Positions 9,525 to 20,670 are shown, counted from the first letter of the stretch. The stretch: 64,000 nucleotides of DNA from Bacteroidia bacterium (GCA_020049855.1 JAGVLJ010000038.1:1-64000), one strand, 5' to 3'. Program-made: numbers and translations. Notes: generated by a model from the sequence alone, not told the origin.

Positions 9525-10859
9525 TTATAATAGTTCGTTTGCTAAATTGGCAAGTTCTGACCGTTCTCCTTTTTCTAGGGTTATATGGGCATATAGCGGA
9601 TTGTTTTTTACTTTATCAATCATATAGGATAATCCGTTTGATTGTGCATCGAGGTAAGGAGTATCAATTTGGTAGATATCACCGGTGAAAATAATTTTTG
9701 TTTTTTCACCGGCACGTGTAATAATCGTTTTTATTTCGTGCGGGGTAAGGTTTTGTGCTTCATCAATAATGAAAATAATATTGGATAAACTGCGTCCCCT
9801 GATATAAGCTAAAGGAGTAACAACAATTTTTTCCGTATTAATCATCTCAGTTATTTTGTGGTGCTCTTTATCTTTCTCGTCAAATTGATTTTGAATCAAT
9901 TTCAGGTTATCCCACAAAGGCTCCATATAGGGGTTAATCTTAGACTTTACATCACCCGGTAAATATCCGATATCTTTATTACTGAGCGGAACAATGGGCC
10001 TCGCTAAATAAATTTGCCTGAAATTTGAACGTTGTTCCATGGCAGCGGCAAGAGCCAAAAGTGTTTTACCTGTTCCGGCAACCCCCTGAATGGTAACCAA
10101 TGGAATATTTGGATTCAGGATGGCATGCAGGGCAAAGGCCTGCTCGGCATTGCGGGGTTTTATACCATAGCAATTTCGTTTATCAACTTTTTCAATTCGT
10201 TCTTCTATGGGGTTGTAATAAGCGAGAACCGATGTTTTGCTATTTTTAAGGATAAAATAATGGTTGGTAAATGGAATATGTTTAAACACACGTTTCCACT
10301 CAACAAAACCATTCTGATAAATTGATTCAATTACATCCGGCTTTACTGACTCAACAATGGTGCGTCCGGTGTACAAGCCTTCTAAATCCTTAATTTTTCC
10401 GGTTTCATAATCTTCGGAAGTAATACTAAGTGACTTAGCTTTCAACCGCAGATTTACGTCTTTGGTTACCATGATAACTTTGCGATCCTTCATCTCTTTG
10501 CCAAGCGCAAGAGCTGCATTTAAAATCCGGTGGTCGGCCTTGCGTTCTCCAAAAATACGTTCCGCATCTGGGTCGCTTTTTTCGTTCATTAACACCCGAA
10601 ATTTTCCTTTAGTAGGTCCGTTTAACGGTATCCAATGGTCAAGGGTGTATTCTCCTGAAAGTTTATCGAGAAAACGAATAAACTCACGTGCTTCAAAATT
10701 AATAATATCGTTACCCTTCTTAAAGTTATCCAATTCTTCCAAAACAGTTATGGGAATTGCCACATCATGTTCCATAAAGTTTTGAACGGCATTGTGATCA
10801 TAAAGGATAACGGATGTGTCGAGAACAAAAATCTTCTTTTCTTTTTTCTTTAAAGCCAT
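9525..10859 (-). CDS. PIN domain-PhoH family ATPase/RNase
   Basis: N-terminal PIN (FVLDTSVILYDHNA) and C-terminal PhoH P-loop (GVAGTGKT, IIDEAQNLTPHEIKT). Confidence 0.95.
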   Translation of the reverse strand: MALKKKEKKIFVLDTSVILYDHNAVQNFMEHDVAIPITVLEELDNFKKGNDIINFEAREFIRFLDKLSGEYTLDHWIPLNGPTKGKFRVLMNEKSDPDAERIFGERKADHRILNAALALGKEMKDRKVIMVTKDVNLRLKAKSLSITSEDYETGKIKDLEGLYTGRTIVESVKPDVIESIYQNGFVEWKRVFKHIPFTNHYFILKNSKTSVLAYYNPIEERIEKVDKRNCYGIKPRNAEQAFALHAILNPNIPLVTIQGVAGTGKTLLALAAAMEQRSNFRQIYLARPIVPLSNKDIGYLPGDVKSKINPYMEPLWDNLKLIQNQFDEKDKEHHKITEMINTEKIVVTPLAYIRGRSLSNIIFIIDEAQNLTPHEIKTIITRAGEKTKIIFTGDIYQIDTPYLDAQSNGLSYMIDKVKNNPLYAHITLEKGERSELANLANELL

Positions 10860-11096
10860 TTTTTCGTATTAGCAGGTTAAGGATATACTTATCCGTTAAT
10901 CGAAATTCCTTAAATAGGCCGATAAATCCATTCTTACGTTTTCAACATATGAGTAAAACTATTAAAGTACTATTATTAAGGATATTGCGTTAGTCGTTCA
11001 GGCATATTTTACAAACTATTGCCTGATAAATATTTTAAAATATAGCCTAAACAGTGAATTATATTTGAAGGCTCCTCTAATTATGCTAGTTGCTTT

Positions 11097-12458
11097 ATGA
11101 TTTTAACGCGTAATTTTTATGGTACCGATATGCTTAGAGCTGTGGCACTATTTATATTCTCCCGTATTATTTACTATCTGCTGGGTATTCGTTTTGATGC
11201 GGCCAGTATTGAATGGGGATATCAGTTGCTTGACCCGTTTTACCTAAAAACGGATTTGCTTCGCAGCATTTGGTATATGCACATGCAGCCTCCTTTGTAT
11301 AATTTATTTTTGGGAGTCATACTTAAATTTTTTCCGGATCATTTTTCTCAGATACTTCATCTTCTTTTTGTTTTTTGTGGGCTTTCCATTATTCTACTTA
11401 TGAGTGATATGATGAAAATGTTAGGTGTTTCACCAAAATGGAAATGGGGCATTTTACTCTATTTTATATTTGCCCCAACGGCAGTCTTATATGAACATAT
11501 GCTCTTTTATTCTTATCCAGTCGTATTTTTTCTGACTATGGCTTTTTGGGGGTTTATTAAATTCACACATCATAATAAATCACTCGGATTGGCGGTTTTC
11601 TATACCATGTTGGGTGCTGTGGTATTAACTATGAGTATGTTTCATCTGTTTTTTTTAATGGCTTTGATATTTATTCCAGTATTAATTTTAAAAACTAACC
11701 AACGGGTTATTATCCGTTCTGCCTTTATACCGTTTATTTTTTGTTTTTGCTGGTACTTTAAGAATCTCCTTGTTTTTGGCAGTTTTTCATCTTCAGGATT
11801 CTTAGGAATGAATATGGCCAGAGTAGCATACCCATATAGCACTTCAATTGGGGAAGTCGGGATTTTTCAGCCAATTAAAAATTATGGGCATCTGGTATTA
11901 CCTGATGAGCGGTATCGAGATATTGCCGTATTACATGAGAATTACAAGAAAAACGGAAATCTTAGTTTTAATCATATCGGCTACTTACAGGTATCAAAGC
12001 AGTTTTCCGAGCAGAGCATGAGGGTAATACAACATGAGCCTTCTCGTTATTTTCACGAGGTGCGGAATGCCTTTGAAATTTATTTTTACCCTTCTTCTGT
12101 TTATGAATTTTTTGGGACTAATTTTATTCAAATATCCGATTTTGTTTATGCATGCAGTTTATTTAAAGACCGAAAGCATGCGCTGATGCTCGCTCTCATT
12201 TACTTTATCGTTTTTAGCTTATTGTGTTACCTAACGGTAAAAGCTTATTCTGTAAAAAGCAAAATGCAAGTTGATAAAAGAAGTCTGTTTGTTATTTGGA
12301 TATTTGCGTTTGTTATTGGGTATATTATGTTCACGGGAAATTTTTTGGAACGAGGCGAAAATCATCGTTTTCGGTTCTCGTCAACTCCGCTTGCTTTAAT
12401 GCTGCTTGCATGGGTAGGTACATGTTTTGCTAATAGGTTTAAAAGAGGTAATATGTGA
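11097..12458 (+). CDS. Multi-pass membrane protein, glycosyltransferase (PMT/GT39-like) candidate
   Basis: Many TM segments with an early luminal loop typical of GT-C enzymes. Confidence 0.6.
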   Translation: MILTRNFYGTDMLRAVALFIFSRIIYYLLGIRFDAASIEWGYQLLDPFYLKTDLLRSIWYMHMQPPLYNLFLGVILKFFPDHFSQILHLLFVFCGLSIILLMSDMMKMLGVSPKWKWGILLYFIFAPTAVLYEHMLFYSYPVVFFLTMAFWGFIKFTHHNKSLGLAVFYTMLGAVVLTMSMFHLFFLMALIFIPVLILKTNQRVIIRSAFIPFIFCFCWYFKNLLVFGSFSSSGFLGMNMARVAYPYSTSIGEVGIFQPIKNYGHLVLPDERYRDIAVLHENYKKNGNLSFNHIGYLQVSKQFSEQSMRVIQHEPSRYFHEVRNAFEIYFYPSSVYEFFGTNFIQISDFVYACSLFKDRKHALMLALIYFIVFSLLCYLTVKAYSVKSKMQVDKRSLFVIWIFAFVIGYIMFTGNFLERGENHRFRFSSTPLALMLLAWVGTCFANRFKRGNM

Positions 12459-12550
12459 TGCCAAAATAAAAAATGCCATTGCCAAATCTACCGATTTTAT
12501 TCGTACCGATGATATTTTACTCGTAAAACAATCGCTTAATCAATAATTAA

Positions 12551-12934
12551 ATGAAAGAATTTAAAAAGTACTTTTTTATTCCTGCCCCGCCAGAAGACGT
12601 TTATTTAGCCCTCACCAATCCCAATACAATTCATTTATGGTCGGGGGATAAGGCAGAAATGTCCACCGAACCGGATTCTGAATTTTCGTTATGGGATGGA
12701 AGCATTGTGGGCAAAAACATCGAGTTCGAGACGAACAAAAAAATAGTACAGCAATGGTATTTTGGTGAGCAGGAAGAGCCTTCGATTGTTACGTTTAAAC
12801 TTCATACGCTGGAGAAGGGAACTTCGGTTGAGCTATGTCACACCAATATCCCTGATACGGATTTTGATGAGATGAAAGAGGGCTGGGTAAATGTGTATTT
12901 CGGTGCACTTCAGGATTTTTATGAAGGAGAATAG
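12551..12934 (+). CDS. SRPBCC (AHSA1-like) domain protein
   Basis: FKKYFFIPAPPEDVYLALTNPNTIHLWSGDKAEM start; WVNVYFGALQDFYE end typical of the AHSA1 fold. Confidence 0.88.
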   Translation: MKEFKKYFFIPAPPEDVYLALTNPNTIHLWSGDKAEMSTEPDSEFSLWDGSIVGKNIEFETNKKIVQQWYFGEQEEPSIVTFKLHTLEKGTSVELCHTNIPDTDFDEMKEGWVNVYFGALQDFYEGE

Positions 12935-12957
12935 CAGTAAAGGCAGTCAAGCACCTT

Positions 12958-13437
12958 TCAAAGTTGCCTGATCGTCTCTAATTCCCGTCCGTAATCGTAT
13001 TGCAAATCTTCGTGCAGTACTAAAATAAGGGTTTCGATTTTTTTTAGTTGACCCACATAAAGGTTTAGTAACTGTTGGCTGTTTTCAAGTTGAATGCCTG
13101 ATTTTTTTAAGGTAGCACAAAAATGCAGCAACATTTCAATGGTGAGTTGATTGGAACTGCAATACCTGCTGTATTTATTGATTGTGCGTAGAACTTTGCG
13201 TATACTTTTTTTTGCAAAATAAAGGCTGGTTTTGTTTATTTTTTCAAAAGCAACTTCGGTTTCATTTTTAATGCCTTTTATAAACGTATTGGGGTCAGAA
13301 GATTCAAAAAGCAGGTAAGTGAGAAGTTCTTTGTTCTCTTTTTTAAATTTACCAAGCTTCACACACAAATCAATCACCTCGGCCGGAGGTAACGTGCCAA
13401 GTTCTGTTTTAAGTTCGTTTAAAGAGGCCGATTTCAT
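12958..13437 (-). CDS. Hypothetical helical protein
   Basis: ORF; probable start at MKSASLNEL (13437). Confidence 0.65.
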   Translation of the reverse strand: MKSASLNELKTELGTLPPAEVIDLCVKLGKFKKENKELLTYLLFESSDPNTFIKGIKNETEVAFEKINKTSLYFAKKSIRKVLRTINKYSRYCSSNQLTIEMLLHFCATLKKSGIQLENSQQLLNLYVGQLKKIETLILVLHEDLQYDYGRELETIRQL

Positions 13438-13552
13438 GCAACAAACTAAATGAAATAGCTGCACATTTTATTTTTAAAAATGTACTATTTTCAGGGATAC
13501 TTACAAAACAACAAAATTAGCCTTCTCCTAACTGAACAAGCACAAATCTAAT

Positions 13553-13933
13553 TCATACAAATAAGTGGTTTATGGAATTTATTAGTATTTCGGGTGAACG
13601 GCATTTATTCAGGTAACAAGCCACACCCAGAGCCATAAATTTTTTTTGCTCACGGGCTTCTTGTAAGGCCGTGTACATTATCACTGGAATATGACGGAAT
13701 GTTTCCATTGTTTTAATAGTTTTTACAAATCGGTAACTATCCATTTGGTGAATTTTTGTATCACATATAATCACATCGGGGGTTGAACTTTTGAGAATAT
13801 TTAAAGCTTCCACTCCGTTTTCAGCCGTTTCAACCATAAAATTTTCGTTCTTCAGTAAACGGTTAATACAGGTTCTTACAAAGTGATTATCGTCTATAAG
13901 TAGTATATGTGTCATACTAGTAGGTTTAACCAA
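13553..13933 (-). CDS. Single-domain (CheY-like) response regulator, degenerate motif
   Basis: REC fold MTHILLIDDNHFVRT, VIICDTKIHQMD; MPxMDG loop altered to HQMDSY. Confidence 0.85.
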   Translation of the reverse strand: MVKPTSMTHILLIDDNHFVRTCINRLLKNENFMVETAENGVEALNILKSSTPDVIICDTKIHQMDSYRFVKTIKTMETFRHIPVIMYTALQEAREQKKFMALGVACYLNKCRSPEILINSINHLFV

Positions 13934-14032
13934 TGTAGTTAAAAGCGAACCTTGTGGTTTTTACACAACGGAAGCGGGCACGTGCGTTCTTTGTTCTCAT
14001 TTTCTAATGTATTTGTCTAACTAAAAGCCTAA

Positions 14033-14758
14033 TTACTTATACGAGTCAAGTTTTCTATTTAAAAGAGCGATAATCCACTTCTGTTCCTTCTCATCGGCTG
14101 TCTCAAAAAAATAAATCACACCCAAATCGGTTTGTATAGCAGGTGTAAAAATTGAATGATTTCCTGACCAGTTTTGTTTCCACATGAATTTAGGTTTGAT
14201 AAAAACGTCTGAAAAACGGGATGGCAGCGGCATCATTGCAATATGGTTTATACTTGCAATCTGGATCATTAACTTTTCACTGAAGAAAGGTCTTTTTTTT
14301 CTAATAATAAGGTGGGAGGAATTGATGGTAAGTGTTTGTTTTTCATAGAATGCATTCAACAACCCGGTAACTGTTGAAATTTCTACTACCCACAATGGAA
14401 ACGAAAGAAAGACTCCGGCTGGCCATACCAGATAAATAAGCCAGGTAATAAATAGTGTAATGCTAAACCAAACTGAAATAAAGAGTAATTGAAAAAAATG
14501 CGACACTGAAATGGACATTCTGGGAAGCGAAAGCACAGCGCAATCATCACTTTCTCTGTCTATTTTTAAGGATGATCCTTTGGGTAGTGAACTCAATACA
14601 TTGTTTGGAATAACTGATACCATGTACATAGCTTTTTGAATAAGTCGGCATTGGGTACATTGTACAATATCAATGGTCATGGGCTTACGGTTACTTTCAA
14701 TTGTTTGGTTGCAATTGGAACAGGTTAATACTATTGGCATAAGCATTGTAAATTTCAA
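14033..14758 (-). CDS. Hypothetical membrane protein with N-terminal zinc ribbon-like CxxC pairs
   Basis: CSNCNQTI...QCTQCRLIQ followed by two TM segments; start overlaps the stop of the upstream response regulator. Confidence 0.65.
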   Translation of the reverse strand: MKFTMLMPIVLTCSNCNQTIESNRKPMTIDIVQCTQCRLIQKAMYMVSVIPNNVLSSLPKGSSLKIDRESDDCAVLSLPRMSISVSHFFQLLFISVWFSITLFITWLIYLVWPAGVFLSFPLWVVEISTVTGLLNAFYEKQTLTINSSHLIIRKKRPFFSEKLMIQIASINHIAMMPLPSRFSDVFIKPKFMWKQNWSGNHSIFTPAIQTDLGVIYFFETADEKEQKWIIALLNRKLDSYK

Positions 14759-15138
14759 TTTTCATTCTTGTTTTTTTTATTTAGTGATTGTTTGATCGAC
14801 TGTATTAAAATACTTGAATCGCAACCTTTAAAATGGTAATTTGTTACTCCCAAGTTTTTAAACACTTGTTGCTCTTTCTCCTCGGGCATTGATGTGTAAA
14901 TAATTACAGGAATATGTCGCATGGCATCCCAGGATTTAATTATGCGAACAAAAGTCAATCCGTCCATTACCGGCATTCTCACATCACAAATAATCACATC
15001 TGGAGTGGACACCTCCAGCATGGAAAGGGCAATCTTTCCGTTTTCAGCTGTTTTTACCCTGAAATTTTCTCCCTTTAGTTCAAGTGCCACGCACGCACTT
15101 ACCAGTTTATTATCGTCTATAATCAGAATGTATGACAT
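14755..15138 (-). CDS. Single-domain (CheY-like) response regulator
   Basis: SYILIIDDNKLVSA, VIICDVRMPVMDGLTF. Confidence 0.92.
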   Translation of the reverse strand: MSYILIIDDNKLVSACVALELKGENFRVKTAENGKIALSMLEVSTPDVIICDVRMPVMDGLTFVRIIKSWDAMRHIPVIIYTSMPEEKEQQVFKNLGVTNYHFKGCDSSILIQSIKQSLNKKNKNEN

Positions 15139-15376
15139 GGGTTAATCTTTGCTGGGTCAACTTATAGCATTAACAATGCCCGTTAAAATCTATTCTGTTT
15201 TACAGGATAATATGATTTGCGGCCTGATTTATTTTATCAGTATTTTATTTTTTTTATCAAATTGAAAGGGTGTTCCGGTAAAAAGCGGAAGGGTTGAATT
15301 ACGGATGCTACACCGAATTAGCATGTCAAGGTAGCATCAGGCTACATGGAATAATTATTGGCATGTTTCTATTAAG

Positions 15377-16453
15377 TTATTTTTTGTATACCTTAATTTG
15401 ATTAATATAGTTAGTGGTGAATGTTCCTTCGGAATAAATATTACCGATCGGGTCGGAGCAAATTGCGTGAATATTGATTTTAGAATTAATAGCACCTAAG
15501 GCTTCCCACTTATTTCCATTCCACTTCACTACATCAAATCCATTTCCATTGCTGTTAAAAATCAGGCTGCCGGCTGCATAAATATTTCCCTGTGGATCGG
15601 TACAAAGAGATTGTACGTTACCATTTAATCCGCCCATACGTATCCATTGTGTGCCGTTCCATTTTCCAACATAAAATTTTCTGGCTACCTTATCATAGAG
15701 ATCACCGCCCACATATAAATTGCCAAGCAAATCGGTACATGAAGTAAACATTTGATTGTTTACATCGTTGGTTATACGTGGGAGTTCACTCCAGGTACCG
15801 TTGCTGTAACTGGCTACTATAGGGTAGTTAAGGGAACCGCGGTTCAATACTTCATATATTTTTCCTCTTCCGTCAGCACTAATTGTACCTACGAATTCAT
15901 CGGGAATCAGGCTGCCTAAGTTGTTCCATGAATTGCCCCCGGCATGGGCATATACAAAGGTTTGTCCGGTGTTGTTGGGTACAGCCGCGTATAAATTACC
16001 ATTTTTATCCGTTGTGCTATAAATATGAGCAGCAAAGGGGCTGTGAATGCCCATGTCACTCCAAGTAGTGCCGTCCCATTTGGCAATGTAATAATAGGTA
16101 TCTGCTGCATCGCCTACCGATCCTGAAGCGTATATATTTCCGCTTTGGTCACTGCTCAAATGGTAAATGCTGTAGTTGGTACGTAAGCCTTCCAGGGTGA
16201 TCCATTTTTTACCATCCCATTTGATCACATAGTATTTCCCATTGTTGTCGGTAAAACCTGCTGCGTAAATGTTCCCCTGCGGGTCGGAACTCAGCGTAGT
16301 TACAATATTGTTGAGACTGACATTACCCACGGTTTCCCATGTTTTTGGGGTAGGCGGTATGGGATCATCCCCATTCTTCGGGTCACTTTTTTTACATCCG
16401 TTCAGTGCCAGCAGAAACAGGGCAGCGAAGCAGGCTAGTGTATAAAATCGCAT
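15377..16453 (-). CDS. Repeat-containing lipoprotein, predicted beta-propeller
   Basis: Lipobox LALNGCKK; recurrent SDPQGNIYAAG...KWDG..W units. Confidence 0.75.
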   Translation of the reverse strand: MRFYTLACFAALFLLALNGCKKSDPKNGDDPIPPTPKTWETVGNVSLNNIVTTLSSDPQGNIYAAGFTDNNGKYYVIKWDGKKWITLEGLRTNYSIYHLSSDQSGNIYASGSVGDAADTYYYIAKWDGTTWSDMGIHSPFAAHIYSTTDKNGNLYAAVPNNTGQTFVYAHAGGNSWNNLGSLIPDEFVGTISADGRGKIYEVLNRGSLNYPIVASYSNGTWSELPRITNDVNNQMFTSCTDLLGNLYVGGDLYDKVARKFYVGKWNGTQWIRMGGLNGNVQSLCTDPQGNIYAAGSLIFNSNGNGFDVVKWNGNKWEALGAINSKINIHAICSDPIGNIYSEGTFTTNYINQIKVYKK

Positions 16454-16559
16454 ATCAGTAAGAATTTATGGATACAAAGTTACCTGTTGCTTTCACTTCC
16501 CGCTATGACAATGGTTGGTGGAAAAGGTGATTTTGGTCAGTGGGGTAGCTACAAGCTAC

Positions 16560-16591
16560 AAAAAATAGAAGCGTAGGCAGAACCTACGCTT
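16560..16591 (-). terminator. Rho-independent terminator
   Basis: Perfect 9-bp stem AAGCGTAGG/CCTACGCTT (16569-16577/16583-16591), 5-nt loop; minus strand reads into CTATTTTTT. Confidence 0.7.
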
Positions 16592-16639
16592 AGTTGGGGG
16601 GGGGATGTCACGCGCAAAAATACGCGCGCCAGTTCTGGG

Positions 16640-17544
16640 TTATTTTAATTGAGTTAAGGAAATGATTGATCCAATTGTTTGAGCACCTAAAAATTCAATA
16701 TTGCCATTATATTTAATTCGTGTAATATCATCCACCACTAAATTAAACCTACAAGTTATATTTCCAATAACTATGCTCTCTCTCTTAATATTAAAGTTTT
16801 TTAGTACAATTTGAAAATTCTTATTCTTTGGATTATAACTAAAAAAGACGATTTCGGCTATATTTTCACCTGAGTTTACTAACTTTAATGCAAAATTTTC
16901 AAAATAAACCTCAAATTCTTTTAATAGTATTTGGGAATCCCTCTGGTATAGCGCCATAGTCCATGATTTTTTAAGACAATCTTTAGGTAAATGAGATAAA
17001 TCAAATGCATAAATTGTAAAAGATAATTCATCATTTTGTTTCTTAAGTTCGACTTTTTGGGATGTAAGTTCTTTGTTTTCGTTTTCTAGCTTTTCAATTG
17101 ACTTGGATTTTACGATATAACCCGAAATTGTTTTAGATACATTATCAGAAGCGTTTTGTATTTTTTATCAAGAGCTTGCTACTTGTCAAACAACTCAATG
17201 TACTCATTTTGGGAATAACCTTCTTTTCTTATTAGCTCAAGTTTATCGTTAAGCTTTTTCCTTTCAATTTCATTTCGGCACTTGTATATCTCTCGGTCAA
17301 TTAATGGAAAAAATAAAAGGTAAATAGCTGTAAAAATTAGTGGGAAAAGAATAAGATTAGGCCAATTGTCACATAGATTCAAATCTTGAAAAATCGTATT
17401 TATTTTTGAATCTGCACTTTTACCAAAATACTTTGTATCAGTAAGAATTAATGTTACAATATGCCAGTTGCATATTACCCAACTGAAAAATAATGTGCCA
17501 TACAACTGGCTTTTGAGCCTTTCTTTAAATGGACTAAATTCCAT
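16640..17544 (-). pseudogene. Decayed membrane-anchored coiled-coil protein gene
   Basis: ORFs 17179..17544 (2 TM) and 16640..16957 are joined by coding-like sequence (NASDNVSKTISGYIVKSKSIEKLENENKELTSQKVELKKQNDELSFTIYAFDLSHLPKDCLKKSWT) running in frame into MALYQRD. The break needs only one TAG (17179-17181) and a 1-nt loss near the A4 run at about 17155. Confidence 0.65.
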
Positions 17545-17576
17545 ACTGGTTTAGTTTAACAGTTTTTAATTCAAAC

Positions 17577-20447
17577 TTACAACTTCTCCTTCAAATAATT
17601 CCCTGTATAGTTCTTCTTCTGCTTCACCAAATCTTCGGGTAATCCGGCAAACACCAGTTGACCTCCGGCATCTCCGCCTTCCGGGCCCAGGTCAATAATC
17701 CAGTCGGCACATTTAATAATTTCCATATTGTGCTCAATAATGAGGATGCTGTTGCCTTGTTCAATTAAGGCATTAAATGAAGTAAGCAGTTTTTGTATAT
17801 CGTGAAAATGCAGGCCGGTGGTGGGTTCATCAAAAATAAACAGGATATGCTCCTTGCTGCCGTGGCCCTTGCCTAAAAACGAGGCGAGTTTAATGCGCTG
17901 TGCCTCGCCACCGCTCAGGGTGCTGCTGCTTTGTCCCAGTTGCACGTAACCCAGCCCCACATCAGACAGAGGTTGTATTTTGTTTAAAATGGCTTTTTCA
18001 GTTGCAAAAAATTCCAGCGCCTCATCCACACTTAGCCGCAGTACATCGCTGATGTTTTTATCGTGGTATTTTACCTCCAGCACTTCGTCTTTAAAACGTT
18101 GTCCCTTGCAGTCTTCACAGAGTAAATGAATATCTGCCATAAACTGCATTTCAATGGTTACTTCGCCTTCGCCCTGGCAGATTTCGCAGCGCCCACCTTC
18201 CACGTTAAAACTAAAATGCTGTGGTTTGTATGCCCGATGTTTAGAGAGGGGCTGCTGACTGTATAAATCGCGTATTGCATCGTAGGCTTTAATGTAGGTA
18301 ACAGGGTTGCTGCGGCTGCTTTTGCCAATGGGGTTTTGGTCTATCATCTCTACCTGTTTCACACTTTTTAAACTTCCCTGCAGTTTATCATGCGTGCCGG
18401 TTTTTTCGCTACTGTAGTTGCCCAGGTGTTTTTGCAGGGCAGGGTAGAGGATACTTTTTACCAGAGTGGTTTTACCGCTTCCGCTCACACCCGTCACCAC
18501 CGTCATATTGTGCAGCGGGAATTTTACGGTTACATTTTTTAAATTGTTTTGCCGTGCTCCGCACACTTCAATATAATCGCTCCACTTTCTGCGTTTGGCC
18601 GGAACGGGAATTTCCATTCTTCCCGAGAGGTATTTTCCCGTAAGGCTTTCCGGATGTTTTTTAATTTCATCAAGCGTGCCCTGTGCCACCACTTCGCCTC
18701 CGTGTATGCCGGCCAGTGGCCCCATGTCCACAATATTGTCGGATACCTGCATAATTTCTTCATCGTGTTCTACCACAATCACGGTATTGCCCACATCGCG
18801 CAATTGTTTCAGCACGGTAATCAGTTTTTGGGTATCGCGGCTGTGCAGGCCTATGCTGGGTTCATCTAAAATATACATGGAGCCCACTAAGCTGCTTCCA
18901 AGTGAGGTAGCTAAGTTGATACGTTGGGTTTCGCCACCCGAGAGGGTATTGCTTAGGCGGTTTAGGCTTAAATAACCCAATCCTACATTCTCCAGATAGC
19001 GCAGGCGGTTGTTTATTTCGGTAAGAATACGGGAAGCAATCTGCGCATCAAATTCATTTAGCTTTAACTCGCTGAAAAAGCTTGCGGCATCGGCCACACT
19101 CATCAGCATCAATTCGCTCAGGTGTTTAAAATCATCGCTTTTTTTATAGCGTGTATCAGCCAGTCGAACATAGGCGGCATCGGGTCTAAGCCGTGTACCC
19201 AAACAATCGGGGCAGGTGGTTTTACCCCGGTAGCGGGCCAGCATTACCCGGTATTGAATTTTGTAGTTTTGGCTTTCGAGGAATTTAAAAAAGCCGTTGA
19301 TGCCCTCCCATTCCTTGCTGCCTTTCCACAATAAATCCTTGTGAGATTTGTTCAGTTCATAATAAGGACGGTGTATGGGGAAATCCACTTTGCGGGCATA
19401 TTTTATAAACAGATGTTTATACTCACTCATCTTTTCTCCCTTCCAGGGAGCAATGGCCTCTTCATACACCGTAAGGCTTTTATCAGGCACCACCAAATCT
19501 TCGTCTATGCCTATGACGGAACCGAAACCTTCGCAGGTTTTGCAGGCACCGTAGGGATTATTGAAACTGAAAAAATTTACCGAAGGACGCTCAAAACTTA
19601 GTCCGTCCATTTCAAATTTGTTGGAGAACTGATATACGGTGGGTTTACCTTTTTCGTCCACAATTTCTACCAAACATTCTCCATTGCCCTCCTGAAATGT
19701 AGTTTGTACCGAGTCGGCAATGCGGTTGTTATGGTCTTCGTCTTCTTTATTTACCGTAAAACGGTCCACCATCAGGTGCAGCAGTTGCTTGCTTTTGGCT
19801 TTTAAAAAAGTGTCAAGTCCGCTTTCAATAAACTCTTCAATTCGTTGTGTTTCGCCATTAAGGCTTAATCGCGAAAATCCTTTTTGCAGCAATATTTCCA
19901 GTTCCTTCTTTAAAGCTTTTTTCTCTTTAAGGTGATGCAGAGCCACCATCAAAAATACTTTAGTGTCGTTTGCGTTTTCGTTGATAAAATCAACCACATC
20001 GCGCACGTTATGGCTTTTTACCTCTTTGCCCGACACGGGGGAATAGGTGCGGCCAGCCCGGGCAAATAGCAGTTTGAGGTAATCGTAAATTTCGGTGGTA
20101 GTAGCTACCGTACTGCGCGGGTTACGGGTATTTACCTTTTGTTCAATGGCAATGGCAGGGGCTATTCCTTTAATATAGTCTACATCGGGCTTATTCATGC
20201 GGCCCATAAACTGCCTGGCGTAGGCAGAAAGACTTTCCACATACCTGCGTTGTCCTTCGGCATATAATGTATCGAATACCAGTGATGATTTTCCCGAACC
20301 TGATACCCCGGTAACCACTACCAGCTTGTTACGGGGCAGGCTTACATCCACATTTTTTAAATTGTGCATGCGGGCTCCTTTAATCTGAATGGTTTTATCG
20401 GATTTGGCGGCTGAAGTATTGTTTTTTAAAGCGGCTTTTGATGTCAT
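17577..20447 (-). CDS. uvrA: Excinuclease ABC subunit A
   Basis: Two ABC ATPase halves ([34 protein letters not shown]), zinc fingers; probable start MTSKAALKN at 20447. Confidence 0.98.
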   Translation of the reverse strand: MTSKAALKNNTSAAKSDKTIQIKGARMHNLKNVDVSLPRNKLVVVTGVSGSGKSSLVFDTLYAEGQRRYVESLSAYARQFMGRMNKPDVDYIKGIAPAIAIEQKVNTRNPRSTVATTTEIYDYLKLLFARAGRTYSPVSGKEVKSHNVRDVVDFINENANDTKVFLMVALHHLKEKKALKKELEILLQKGFSRLSLNGETQRIEEFIESGLDTFLKAKSKQLLHLMVDRFTVNKEDEDHNNRIADSVQTTFQEGNGECLVEIVDEKGKPTVYQFSNKFEMDGLSFERPSVNFFSFNNPYGACKTCEGFGSVIGIDEDLVVPDKSLTVYEEAIAPWKGEKMSEYKHLFIKYARKVDFPIHRPYYELNKSHKDLLWKGSKEWEGINGFFKFLESQNYKIQYRVMLARYRGKTTCPDCLGTRLRPDAAYVRLADTRYKKSDDFKHLSELMLMSVADAASFFSELKLNEFDAQIASRILTEINNRLRYLENVGLGYLSLNRLSNTLSGGETQRINLATSLGSSLVGSMYILDEPSIGLHSRDTQKLITVLKQLRDVGNTVIVVEHDEEIMQVSDNIVDMGPLAGIHGGEVVAQGTLDEIKKHPESLTGKYLSGRMEIPVPAKRRKWSDYIEVCGARQNNLKNVTVKFPLHNMTVVTGVSGSGKTTLVKSILYPALQKHLGNYSSEKTGTHDKLQGSLKSVKQVEMIDQNPIGKSSRSNPVTYIKAYDAIRDLYSQQPLSKHRAYKPQHFSFNVEGGRCEICQGEGEVTIEMQFMADIHLLCEDCKGQRFKDEVLEVKYHDKNISDVLRLSVDEALEFFATEKAILNKIQPLSDVGLGYVQLGQSSSTLSGGEAQRIKLASFLGKGHGSKEHILFIFDEPTTGLHFHDIQKLLTSFNALIEQGNSILIIEHNMEIIKCADWIIDLGPEGGDAGGQLVFAGLPEDLVKQKKNYTGNYLKEKL

Positions 20448-20541
20448 AATATAGAAGGACAAATGTCGGGGAAATATGTTTACCGTTGTTGTCCGTTTTT
20501 TGTGCATAAACCGGAAAAAATAGGCTTGCCGAAAAAAATAT

Positions 20542-20572
20542 TTTGTTTTTTATTTGCGAAGTAGTATTTTTA
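20542..20572 (+). promoter_or_regulatory. Candidate Bacteroidota-type promoter (TTTG-N19-TATTTTTA)
   Basis: -33 TTTG at 20542-20545 and -7-like TATTTTTA at 20565-20572 (one mismatch to TAnnTTTG), upstream of the sigma factor gene. Confidence 0.35.
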
Positions 20573-20670
20573 CCTATTCAAATCGTAAGAAATTAATTAA
20601 AAAAACAGACACGCGTATCGATTAAACTTCTACACTAATTTTTATTGTTCCACTTAAATCGGTCAAACCA

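Noticed and set aside
10860-11096. Intergenic regions scanned for tRNA or structured ncRNA
   Set aside because: No cloverleaf, TPsiC-like box or convincing riboswitch core found by eye here or in other gaps; a tRNAscan-SE/Infernal run would be decisive.
17577-20507. Numerous long plus-strand ORFs antisense to uvrA, recN, tamB, alaS and others in the ORF track
   Set aside because: They lie opposite strong conserved genes and have low-complexity or unrecognisable sequence; typical shadow ORFs.
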